A stretch of DNA of 64,000 nt from Tyto alba (taxonomy: Eukaryota > Chordata > Aves > Strigiformes > Tytonidae): contig NW_024881295.1 of NCBI RefSeq assembly GCF_018691265.1, positions 16,601,904 to 16,665,903 of the forward strand, read 5' to 3'. Numbering within the stretch: position 1 is the stretch's first letter; each line of letters begins with the position of its first letter. Of this stretch, positions 1 to 11,000 are shown one piece after another. The notes below the pieces were generated by a model. It had not been told where the DNA came from and did no database searches. It saw only the letters and a program-made list of their open reading frames with translations. The translations under genes were made by a program, and so were the position numbers.

Positions 1-3000
1 TATGTGCCTAGACCAGGCTAAATCCTTGTGAGCCACTCTGTCCTGGGGGGTCAATGTTCTCCTCGGCTGGCACCCATGTCAGGAGGAGATTGCTGCAACC
101 TGGAGAGACGTCACCCACCACTGGGGGCTACCGGCTCTACCATCCCATGACAACGGGCGTTAAAAAACACCAACAAAAACTGCTAGCAAGAAATGCACTG
201 GTTTGCTTCCTCAGCTAATTTGTGTTCCCTGAAAGAAATCAAAGAAGGCGTTTAATGATCCTTCCAGGCACAACCCGGTTTGTATCTTCATCCTTTCAGG
301 GCAGGCTCACAGCATGAAAACCCCTGGGGTGGAGGGGGAACCTCTTTGAAAGCCGCTCGCTGAGCGAGATGCTGTCAGATGTCGAAGGGAGGAAGAGTGA
401 GTGTGTGTTATGAAAGCTGGCAGGTGACTGAGCTAATTACGGACTCAGAGGCAATTTAGGGTGACGGGAAGTGACTGGAATTGTAACCAGAGGTTAAAAC
501 AGTTTAAAAGGAGACAGGTGCTGCCGTGCTCGGATGGGCTGAAGACGGTTCCCATGGAGCAGCCGCAGGTCAGGGAAACACCTTCCACAGTCACTCCAGA
601 GTCAGTGCAGAGCACAACACAAGCTGCTGCAAAATGGTATTAATCGGATGTGGGAAGCCTTGCGGACCCTTCCCCCACCCCTTTCTCTTCTTCAAAACTG
701 TCAGGGTATTTTTAATAACAATTGATGGTTGCCTAAAATCACAAAACATGTTTTCATTAATATTCATGAAAGAATGGACTGGTTTTATCTACACCTACAT
801 CAATGTGTGGTAAAATGTATCCAAAGCCCAGCTTTTATCTTTAATCACACTGAAACTGATCGCCTCTGATTTTTGTGGGGAAAAATATAGTCCTCTTTTC
901 AAAGGAGAAAAGCATGAAATGTTATAATTTGTGACCTAGAATTTTGGCAAAGCTGCTCCCCTCTGTGAAATCAAAAGGAAGGAAAAAAATAATCAGACTT
1001 TTAAGATTTTTTTAATTGAGTACTGAATAGTCCAGAAATTCTGATATGCATTTCTACAACAGCTTTTGCCTGGGCAATTAGTATCAGCAGTAAAATAAAT
1101 AAAATTAACAGAAAACCTTTGAAATATTTTTTTTTAATATTTAAAAAGTCTTTCTGCCTAGATGTTGCCCTTTATTTATGCTATGATAGCATGCAGCAGC
1201 CTCCCCAGGGATCAGGCATGACTGCTGTATATATTGTTCAAACCGACAGCCACAGAGCCTGTGGCCCACAGGCGCTAGGCTAGGGGATAGTCAGCTCATC
1301 TGTATTGATGCCATTTTTCCTGACAGGCAGATGTTTAACGCCCGGATCAGTCCAGAGAGGTCTGCAGAGTGCTGCAGCCCAGGCTCTGCTGGCTCCCTGA
1401 CCCAGCCCTATTGCCAGGGAACAAATAAAACCACTCTGTGGGCTCAGTCGGATCCCTGGACCACGGACAGTGTGATCCAAATAAATCAGGGGAGGAGAAG
1501 GGAGCAGAATGGTTTGCTGCTTTGCCCCTGTAGATCAGTTCCCAAGCAAGAAGACGGTCCCCGGCCCCAGAGGCTATGCTGTCTCTCTTGTGCAGAGAAT
1601 TAGAGAGCACCCTGGATTTCCAAAGCATCCTACAGCCGTTACCTGATAAATCCTCATCAGGGTTTCAGCAAATAGGTGAGGCAGTAACGTCAGACCACAA
1701 CGGCAAGTAACTCATCTCTGTACCCTCCACATCTGCTCCCCCTGACATGGGAGGAGGGACCCTCTTTCAGACAAGCTGAGCAACCCTAATTTGGCCCATA
1801 TACCCCTGTCCTGATAACCTTACAAGATCCTGAATCCTTTTGCAGGCATTTGTTGCGTGTCCTCTGAATAGGGTCATTGCATCATGCATTTAATATGAAG
1901 GATTTGGCAACATAAATAATGTTGCTAGACATACACTGAGTCAAGTGTCTTTGCAGCCGTAGAGATTAGCAGAGTAAGTGGCATCATTTATTTAGTCACT
2001 TCATGCACCAGAATTCCTGGGGCTCCCCATGAAGCAAAGCTTCCTCCCTCGAAAAAGCTGTTCTAGTGCAGCCACTTTATCACAAAAGGCTTTAATCTCT
2101 TTTAAAATGGGGTTTCCCTTCCTCCTAATCAAGTTCCTTCAGGTCATGTGGACTTGAAATGAAAAAGATTAAGTTTAACCCTTCAGTAGTGGAGAGATAA
2201 GGATGAAGTTGACTTTCACCCTGGCTGCTTTTGTGACAGCAGCCAGGAAAGCTGCATTCTGCTCACAGTTCTCCCCTAACTAAGCATCTGTTTTCACTTA
2301 CTTTTTCTTTTCCTTTATTCTTTCTTCTTTTTTTTTTTTGCCTTGCCTCCAGAGATGGTGGGAAGATGCTTCAGTGCTCCTTGTTTCCTGTGTATTCTGT
2401 TCTCCCTTGGTGTCTCCCTCTGTGCCCTAAATTTCCTGCTGCTCACAATGCTGTGCCTGATGAGGGTTTAAAATGCTGCCCTGCAAAAAAAATAAAAAAT
2501 GCTCATTTCATCTTGGAGTATTTAAACAAGTCTAAATTTAGAGCAAAGCTGTGGAAAAAAAAATAAAAAGGAAGAAAGGCAAAGTAACCAGCTGAAGGCA
2601 TTAATTAATATGACACCTATTGGCTGCTTCTATAAACAGCGGGGAGAGCATGCAGCTTGCAGATGAATGGGTCTGCAGGCAGATATTTACAGAGCACCCA
2701 GGTGGAGTGTGGAATCTAGGAGGACACGTTTGGTCCAAATCATCCTGCTGACATCTGATGATGCTCTGGAGGCCAGATGCTCACCCACTATTCACTAGGG
2801 TGAAGAATTTCAACCTGAAATTAAGAAAGTCTGTGGTATAATACCTGCCTACATATCAGTTGGTGTACCTGTATATTCCACTGTATATACCTCTTGTGTT
2901 ACACGAGGGGTGAATCTGTCCTACCCTAGAGAGATCCTAAGTGAGGTATCAGGTATCCAGATATTAGGTGCATGCCCATGGTGAGCAGACTTTTGTGTGC

Positions 3001-4759
3001 CTCCTCTATAGAGTCATACCAGGGTCTCCTTGTGACCACTGGCACTCATCAGCATGGTCCTCGGTAGCAGAAAAACACTTCCATCCACAGCTTCAGGCTG
3101 CACTAAACATTTCCCCTGCACCCAGATGGTGTTAAAAGCAGCTAATTTAACACAAAACACACCTGGGAGTGAGGGAGGTCTCATTCTCCCACAATGGCTG
3201 CAGTGAGAAAGGGGCACTCAGCAGGCTGGGCTCACCCAGACCACCCAGAGCTGCAGATCTTTCAGGTCTCACCAACCCAAACTTCCCAGGACCCAGGCAC
3301 ACTGCCGGCCACCTGGCCAGCCCAGGCCTACCCAAACATCATCTCCCTGTTGTGTTGCAGCTTCCCGGAGCTCCGCTGCGATTGAGCAGGCCCTGGTGCG
3401 ACCAAAATGGGAGGGAGGGCAGTGCTCGGCTGTGGGGACACCTCCCCAGCCCCCGGCCCAGCGCCTGCCTGCAGCATCCAGCACCCAGGCAGAAGCAGAC
3501 CTGCAGCCCTCCTCCCCGTCCCCGCTCAGCTATTAAATCCACACCTCTGCAAACTCAGCTTGCGAGCGCTGACTCTCCACCGCGCTGAAACTCGATCAGA
3601 AGAGATCTGCATGACCAGCCAGTAAAACCATGACTAAAAGTGCTTTTCCATCTCTACTTCTGGCAAGGGCCCCCTCCTCCTGGCAGCTGCTGGGACAGGG
3701 AGATCGGATTCTCTAAGTATTGGCAAAACACTGCACAACTGCTTTCCAAACCACCTTGAGGAACGGTTAATGTTACTCAGACCGGCCAGAGACATCATCC
3801 TCCTATCTCCTGAACAGGACACAAGCTCAAACACCATTGAGAGAGCAGTTTCACAAACGGAATGTTTGACCAGGATAGAAAGGAGCTTTTGTACCCCGCT
3901 ACTTCTCTAAGGAGCCCTGCCAAGAGATAATGAGAGGCACAAGATTATGATCTCAAATAAATGCATCTGCTGTTGAACAAGACAGCATAGTTTATTCCCA
4001 TCATGCCTTGTTTTAAGTTATTCAAAATCAAAGCAAATTATTCTTATCAAGTGATTATGGCACAGATGTTTTATGTTCAGGATCACGATGGAGCAAGGAC
4101 CTGCGCTGAGGTATGCGGTGGTGGCAGGCACACAGCAAGACCCCAGTGTCTCCAGAACAAAAAACAAGTCAGTGCTGATCTCTGGCAACCTCTTCCCCAG
4201 TCCTGATATCTACAGTGCAGAAAGGACGCTGATGCTTGCTCCATGTGGGCTGTGAGACACTGCTCCAGAGTACCCAGAAAACAGGAGGGAGCACCCCTGC
4301 CTCACTGCATGGGTCAACTGAGAGACCGATACCGGTGCCATGGGTAAGAAGTGTCTCTAGTGACCAGTTTCAGCCCGATAAACCTCCTGGTAACGGGAGT
4401 AGTATCACAATGAGCTTGATGCCTCAGGAGGCTGAGACACTCTCCCATCTGCTCTTCATCTCCACAAAGCTGCATAGTCTTCTCTTTGCTGTGTTCAAGG
4501 TTGTTGCCATATCCCCTGTTCCAGCTGGCTTTCTAACAGACAGACACTTGGCTGCTACAAAATGTGCCTTATTGACCAGTACTGCATGGAGAGAGGTTGC
4601 CTCAAGAGGTTGTGCCATGCCTGGCACATCTTTCTAATCAGCTTTGTCTGATGCTCAGTGTAGAGCTCCCCTTTCTTCATTTTGCCCCATTCTCCTTATA
4701 TTTATCCTGCTGTAAGACTACAAGTTAGTCTGCTCAGGCATTTCCAGGTCAGGGGCACC

Positions 4760-5110
4760 ACATGAATGCATTAAACAAATGAGGATTTTTACTGTCTTTA
4801 GTAAACTCTCCTCGTACACTACTTATACCAGTCTTTTGATGGTATTTTTTCTCTGGCTGGTCTTGGCATTTTCCAGTATCTTCCCATAATGAGATGATCC
4901 AAACTGAACTCAGGTTCTAGTCAAACCAGAAATTAATACAGCTGGTAATCTTCCCCCTACCTATGAATACAACACAAAATCGCACTGGCATTTTTTTATT
5001 GCCCCATGTTTTTGCAAATTTAGCTCTAATTTGCTGTACTGGCTCACCCCATATCTTTTGCAGCCTTAAATTCTCACTCCTTGTTATGTGTTTGCTTTCA
5101 TTCTTTCTCA
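4760..5110 (-). repeat. Possible ancient CR1-like fragment, inverted
   Basis: The stretch running from a TTTTCTCTGGCTGG-like segment through ATCCAAACTGAACTCAGG and GCACTGGCATTTTTTTATTGCC resembles old inverted CR1-type repeats of reptile and bird genomes, which have CCAGAACTGAACTCAGG and CATTAGCCTTTTTGGCC at these places. It is highly diverged and the ends are guesses. Confidence 0.35.
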
Positions 5111-6194
5111 TAGGATTCTTTTTCTTTTTCCCCAGTCAGACCCTGCCACGGTTTATCTCCTCCCCATGCTCCAGCTGTGCTCACACACTGGTGGCTGAGC
5201 TCTGCAGCAGTAACTAGATGCACACTAATCCCATTAAGGGCCCTCTAGTCACCTGGGGTTTTTCAGTTGCCCATGCTATTTTCATTTCATCTTCAAATCT
5301 CGCTCCCTTGCAATTTTAGATCATTAAGGGGTTAAGTGAAATATATCCAGTAAATGAGATACATCCAAATAAAGGGATTTGGATCTCCCATTTCAGCATG
5401 TTGCTGTGTCTCATTGCCTTTTCTATCTGTGTTTCAGGTTTTTCTAAACACACCCAGACAATGGCTCTTGCCAGAACCCATTTGGATTAAACTGGGTCCC
5501 AGCTGCAAATAGCACAAAGTGGCTGGAAAGGTTAGCGAAAAGATCCTGGTAAAATCACTCACAATAGCTATTTGATATGGCTCCTTGAAAAGTAGAGAGA
5601 AAATGCTATGTTGATTCTCCTGCATTCAGATCTCATTTCAGATTTTTTTCAGAACATGAATTTTTATTTCTTCCCTGAAATATCCAGACAGGGAAGCCTG
5701 CCACCCTGGACGCTACCCCTCATTTTTAATCCTGGTAAATATGGAGAAATGAGACCTTGATGGTCAGTCTTCCTGCCTCCTCTAAGAGCAATGTTCTCCT
5801 CTTTTCAAGCTGCAGAGGAAGGAGAGGGCAGCAGAAGCCCAGCCCCACGGTCCCCAGTCCCAGCAGCGTGAGGCCAAGGTCAGGGGAAGGGCAATCAGCT
5901 CCTTCTGTTCCCAGGGGTAACACACCGCACCCCTTGTCTGCAATGAGCATTTCTGGGATGAAGACATTTCACTGTACTGCCCTCACCTCCAGAATCCCCC
6001 CTGGGGCTCTCAGGGTCTGTATATACCCCTTTCCGGGGCAACAACCCCCATAGCGCATTTTGGCCGTTTGAGAAATGCGTTACTAAGATCCAGATCTGCT
6101 CTGCCTGTTGCCTTCATATTCCAACTATGGCTTTTGCTCTACAGCCATGTGGTACCCTGAAGGCACTGTCTCTGGAGTGTTTGTGTGTATAGAA

Positions 6195-6340
6195 ATTGAC
6201 TTTCTGTAGATTTTAAGGTCAGAAAGAACCATTTCAACCTTCCTGTGTAACCCTTTGCACAGACTTAAGAACGTCATCTGGAAATTTCTGCCCTTCAGGC
6301 CTATAGCATCTGCTTGAATAAGATCATAACTTTCAAAAAA
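6195..6340 (-). repeat. Possible ancient CR1-like 3' end, inverted
   Basis: TAGATTTTAAGGTCAGAAAG, then AACCATTTCAACCTTCCTGT and a GCACAGACTT-like stretch, follow the pattern of the old sauropsid repeat that starts ATAGATTTTAAGGCCAGAAG and continues to CTAGTCTGACCTCCTG. In that family this is the inverted 3' end of a CR1 element. Diverged; ends uncertain. Confidence 0.45.
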
Positions 6341-7493
6341 ATACTCAGTCTGGAGTAAAGATTGTAATAAATGACAAAACCATCCTATCCTGAGGTGAGT
6401 TATTCCTGTAATTACCTAATTGCTCACCCCAGGCTTTCAGCCTCTTCATCATATAATTTAAACTCTATTCCATGTTTCATGATTTTATTCCCTTCTCTGT
6501 ATTTCCTCTGCCACTTCTATTATCTCATTTAATGTGCAGCACTGATGCAGCACTCGGTAGCACATCTATAACACACGCTTTAGTTTTACTTCAGTGCTTT
6601 GACAGCCAGCTTCCCCCTCCACATCCCTACAAGAAACTTAATGATCTACTGTGGCTTTGCATTTTATATTAAATAAGCCATTTGTAAAGGTGAAAAAGAT
6701 GATTGGAAGATACTCTAATAAACAGGTTAATTCATAGCAATAGAGTCAAGCTGTTCAACAGGTCACACTAGTCATTTATAATCCTTCCACTGCCGTATCT
6801 GTAATTAATTATAATTCATACTTCTTGTGACAGTAATGAGCTTATATAGCATGCCCCTCATCCAAGTGTGCAGTTTGCTACTTGCTGCTATTCATCAAAT
6901 TCAGCCATTGGGGTCCTTTAATTCATTGGTCTCCAGACACAGATGAGGAGATGGCAATCTCAACTGAATGTTGTCCGAACGGAGAGGTTCAGCTATTAAT
7001 AAATAATGGCTCACATTAGGAGGTGATCAGTTATAACTGGCAGAGTCCTTATTTTCATGCTGCTTTTGCTTCCTGCTGCCCATTTTCCCTCCTCTCCTCT
7101 CGCCTGTGTGAGGTCCCCAGACATGGCCCGGAGGACAAGAGCTTTGGCAGGACCCACGCTGGGTGCTGCCAAGGTGCTGGCTCTGCCCAGCCTCGTCGGT
7201 CCTGTGCAAACCTCAGCACCAAGCAGCGGCACGGCACAAACCCTCTGGGTCCTGCAGGAGCCCACCACACACCCCACACTCCTGGTCCCAACCTCAGGTC
7301 CCCAGTGGGGAGGAGACGGTGCTGGGGCGACCTGCTGGAGTGACCCCGCCAGCATCATGAATCACGGCAGGGAGGCCCTGCCAGACAGAGATCAAAGGTT
7401 GGGGAGGTTAGGGGGTGTGGATGTGACCCCTTTAAAGCAGGCAGGGCTTGACCTCCAGCTGGAGAAGCCAAGACCTGTCTTCAGGAATCAGAG

Positions 7494-7582
7494 TAATCCC
7501 GGGTGATTTTATCCCACTCCACTTCCCTAAATCTGCGGCTGCTGCTGCTTGGCAAGGGGATTAAGGGGCTGGTGGGGGATTA
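7494..7582. promoter_or_regulatory. Cluster of three CRX/OTX-type homeodomain motifs
   Basis: TAATCC lies at 7494-7499 and GGATTA, its reverse complement, at 7558-7563 and 7577-7582. CRX and OTX2 bind this core and control many photoreceptor genes. CACNA2D4 is a photoreceptor gene in mammals, so the placement 340-430 bp before the start codon makes sense. Function is inferred; single six-base matches are common by chance. Confidence 0.4.
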
Positions 7583-7923
7583 CGTAGCTGCTGCTGTTTC
7601 CAGTGTGGAGCTCTCTCCCGGCACGGCCCGTCCTCAGCGTGCGGAGGTGCACCACACCCGTGGGTGCCCGCTGGAGAGGGTCCCCAGCAGGTTTTTGGCC
7701 ACCCACCCTGCACCGGAGACCCCCGACGACGCGCAGCAGCAGGAGCGACGTTCCCAGGGCAGAGGCAGCCGGGGCCACCCTGGGACTTGGCCCCACAGCA
7801 GCAGGGCACCCAGCCCAGCAGCATGGCGGGGGCCACGTGGGACCCCCCCCGGGGCAGCAGGAAGAGCAGGGAACCCCCACATCCCGCTGGCCGGTCCCCT
7901 TGTTGATGGTTGGCACGTGGAGG
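7530..7923 (+). promoter_or_regulatory. CACNA2D4: CpG-rich block upstream of exon 1: likely CACNA2D4 proximal promoter and 5' UTR
   Basis: The block is much richer in G, C and CpG than the DNA on either side, for example around 7615-7660 and 7705-7760, and it ends at the signal-peptide ATG. I see no clear TATA box and cannot place the transcription start. Three TAATCC/GGATTA motifs lie at its upstream edge and just beyond (7494-7582). Confidence 0.5.
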
Positions 7924-8013
7924 ATGAGGCCCTGGGCTGTCCCGTGGATGATGCTCTGGCTCTTCTGCCTCCCTGTCCTCTGCCAGGGCCCAGACGAAGA
8001 TCCCACTGGAGAC
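7924..8013 (+). CDS. CACNA2D4: CACNA2D4 exon 1: signal peptide and mature N-terminus, with apparent +1 frameshift
   Basis: From ATG 7924 the frame gives a short N-region, the hydrophobic core [12 protein letters not shown] (residues 9-20) and Gln-Gly, a good signal peptide. The 3' part reads QTKIPLET in a different frame (CAG at 7991), matches the family, and joins exon 2 in phase at donor gtaagt (8014). The two frames differ by one base, and the break lies in GGGCCC (7986-7991). Read literally, translation from 7924 would stop at TAA 12211-12213 in exon 2. The QTKIPLET frame has a TGA at 7949-7951 and no ATG after it, so it cannot start here by itself. Other in-frame starts for the signal peptide are 7906, 7948 and 7951; I chose 7924 for its A at -3. 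Alternative: a 27-nt internal exon from 7987, since a pyrimidine-rich tract and CAG precede it. Residue numbers in other entries count from 7924 and ignore the extra base. Confidence 0.75.
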
Positions 8014-11000
8014 GTAAGTGTTTCCCTCTCTCTGGCGTGGGGCATTTCTGGCGTGGAGTGGGCAATGCTGTGGGCATGGGCAGGCAGGTGGGAGTGTCTC
8101 CCCGGCAGTAGCAGGCACTGCAGGTGCAGGCTCGTCCAGAGGGGCACATCGCTGCAGGGGCAGGGTGGCATTTCCTTACAGTGGTGGCAATGGCTCCTGA
8201 GAGAGGACGTGGGCACAGGAGCCACAAATTCAGTTCCCAGGTCTAACGCAGATGCAATGCCTCATTTTCCCCGTTCATCAAGCAGAGCAATGACACTCAT
8301 CTCCTTTAGTTAAGCACTTTGACATCTATTAACGCTCTGCTTGATGCACTGGGCACCAGAAGGCAAAACCAGTTTAAAGACATGTTCGTAAAAGCCCACT
8401 GCTGGTGCAACTGGTGGAGATTCAGCCATGGAGGCAGATGGAAGCAGCCCCAGTTTATCAGCACCTCAGTTTGGCAGAGCAGTTCCAGCAGACGCTGCTG
8501 ATTTGCAGCATACTGGGGACACTCTGGGGATGCATAGCACTGGTCAGGATCTGGCAGTGGGAGGCATACGCATGGGGGGTTTGAGCAAAAACACATCTCT
8601 TCAACACACACGAGATCCAGATAGTGCAGTGCAAGGTTAGGAGCTCTGGAACTCTGATCCCTTGTGTTGGTCTGGTACACGGATGGCTGAAAAAAGCCTT
8701 TGTGCACACATATGCAGCCTGGGTAAGACACACACACATTTATTCATGTGTGTGGATGTCAGGGGTTGTTAGTGAGGGGAGGCTAAGTAGAGGAAAGAGA
8801 CCACGACACCTTTTCTTTCTTGTTCCTGCTCAACCTTACTACAAAGGGTGTAACAGCCCTTCCCAGAGCTCTGGAGCATAGGAATGAAAAGCTGAGCTGC
8901 AATACAAAGCATAAACAGTCACGTTTTGTGCTTTTGGGTCTAGGTGCTAGTGCACGCGCAGGGAACCTTGATGTACCTTTTTGGGTGTGGGTATGCAGGG
9001 CACCCACGCCCACGTGCATGTTGGTGTGCACGAGCGGCTCCTCCAGCACGGTCATGGCTGGAAAGCTCCCCACTGGCAGTGCAGCCCACCCCGGCAGCCT
9101 GCCAGGAGGATAACAGCTCTCAGCACAACCAGTTTATAAAAACTTCACCTTGGTAAAATGATTTAAGCAAGTTAAATCCTTTAAGGATTAAAAACGTCAG
9201 CACCGCGGTTGCTAAAAGTTGTTGTGGGGCAGCTTCTCTGGAGTTGGGATAGGTCTGTCTGCACAGGGAAGCGGGTGGGTCTGGAGAGGGGACAACACTG
9301 CCATCCAGTTTCAGGAGGAGATATGTCCGATAAACTGATCAAAGTCAGATTAAGACCTTTCCTGAGATCGAGAAAATGTTTTCTATTCAAAAATTGCCAG
9401 TAAGACCCTTGCAGATGTGCTTGCCAATACAGCCCACGCAAGTTACCAAGAGTTGCAATGACTTTATCTGGGGCGGTCTCAGGAATCTTTGCCACTAGTT
9501 TTATTCTTGGCTGCACTATCAAGCCCTTCCTAAGCAAAGAGCCTCTGATTTGGGTTTCACTAAAAGGATGCAGAGGTTACACAGAATAGAGTCCAACTTC
9601 TGATCCTTTCAAACCATGCAAAATAAAAATCAACTTTCTGCGCCCAGGGTAAATACTGCATGGAGATACCTTTTGGCCTTGAAATCTGTGGCATTAAGAA
9701 GCCAGCCCATCCTTTCTGCTGTTTTCATCACTGAATACAAGTGCAGGGATTACAGGCAGACAATCTCTGACCAAATCCTTTTCTGATGTGTTTGGTTATA
9801 ATGTGATAGCCCTTTACTACTGAGAAAAGAGTTACGTCACTTTGCACAATTTGGAATTTATTCATGTACAATAATGAAGACTAAACAATAGAAAAAGAGC
9901 TTTCCTCCCCTGGTACTGAAACCAGACCAACAGCTAAATTAATCCCTGGTGTTTCAAATCCACTCATTAACTTAACTAAAACACAAAAATTGCCCTTTTG
10001 GAATGAAGTTTCTGCAGAACACATTGGGCAGAGGACCAAAGGAAGAAAATCAGCAGAAAACAGACCTGCTCCATAGATTACACAGGGACATTTTGGGGAC
10101 ACAAAACCAGAGTCTTTTAAGCACCAGCTGGGTTCAATCACAGTTAAGTGACACAAGGCTAAGTCAGCCTGTGCTGATCCCCAAGTCGTGCCTGGTTTTG
10201 CTGCACTGCGCTCGGTTTGTTGCCAACTTATTCGCATCTTTGCAAAGCTCACTCAGCTTTAACTCCAGTGGTGCAACAGTCCGCTCGATCAGTAGCTACG
10301 AATGCTTCTGGGGTGCAAGTTTAGTGCAAAAACTACCTCCTCTTTCCTCCTGGCCACTGCTTTGCTCATCAGCTGGTCGTGGCATGGGCAGGAGTGTTTG
10401 CAGTTCTGAGGATGGTGAGGACTTGAGGCTGGCTGCTCAGCCTTTGCTTCTTGGGATACCAGAAACATTGGGAAATGCTGGTGGGAGAGGTGAAAATCAA
10501 CCTGGTATGGCCTCTTTAGGCTGCCCCTACCACCTCTATACATCTGCTCATGAGTTCATGGAGCCAGCAGCCTTAGAAAAAATTTCTCTGCAATCTGATG
10601 AATTTTAGACTGACCTTTTCTCTCACTTGTTTATGAAAAAAATAAGGAAACCTATTTAAATTCAGCAGGTTGCCCTTAATTTACCAGTGCTCTAAGGTTT
10701 CTCCCTTCCCTGCCAAATAATTGTCTTTTAAATACGTAAATACCAGCATATTTCTGCCTCTTCATTTGTCTCCTTCTGAATTGCCATGAAATGCCACCGT
10801 ATATTTTTAATTACTCACTCTTCAGCCCTGTCACACAGAGCTTCTTCTGTGCCCCTTAACTGGGGGAAGAAGCCTTGTTCTTATTGACTTCAGCTGGTGC
10901 TAGATCATACTCAGTGGTTAGAAATGAATGCCTCATGGCCACTTAATGAGTGATTAAAAAATAGGCAGTGAAGAGAGGTGTGGTTCAGAGCAGAATGTAT

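Larger units (their letters stand above)
1..7493. other. Upstream flanking DNA without recognised genes
   Basis: I recognise no exon of a neighbouring gene; in mammals DCP1B lies upstream of CACNA2D4. Bases 640-1190 are AT-rich. A T/C-rich tract runs 2302-2339. Bases 3200-3620 are GC-rich with several overlapping chance open frames. Two old CR1-like fragments are suspected near 4760-5110 and 6195-6340. An AT-rich block with TAATTA motifs lies at 6770-6930. The short open frames show no domain, codon or splice support. Confidence 0.6.

Noticed and set aside
3169..3588. 139-codon Pro-rich open frame as an upstream gene
   Set aside because: GC-rich chance frame with no domain; neighbouring frames on both strands are just as open.
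7924..8013. A separate short secreted peptide starting with the signal peptide
   Set aside because: The hydrophobic core and its position directly before the QTKIPLET segment match the alpha2delta-4 signal peptide; a one-base indel explains the break better.
7503..8313. Several overlapping 180-236 codon open frames on both strands near exon 1
   Set aside because: They are frames in the CpG-rich promoter region. Only the short signal-peptide part at 7924-7990 and the exon-2-compatible frame at its end have homology.
10003..10608. 201-codon open frame in intron 1 as a nested gene
   Set aside because: Composition is Ser/Leu-rich without domain, repeats or known family; no splice or poly-A context; overlaps minus-strand frames of similar length.
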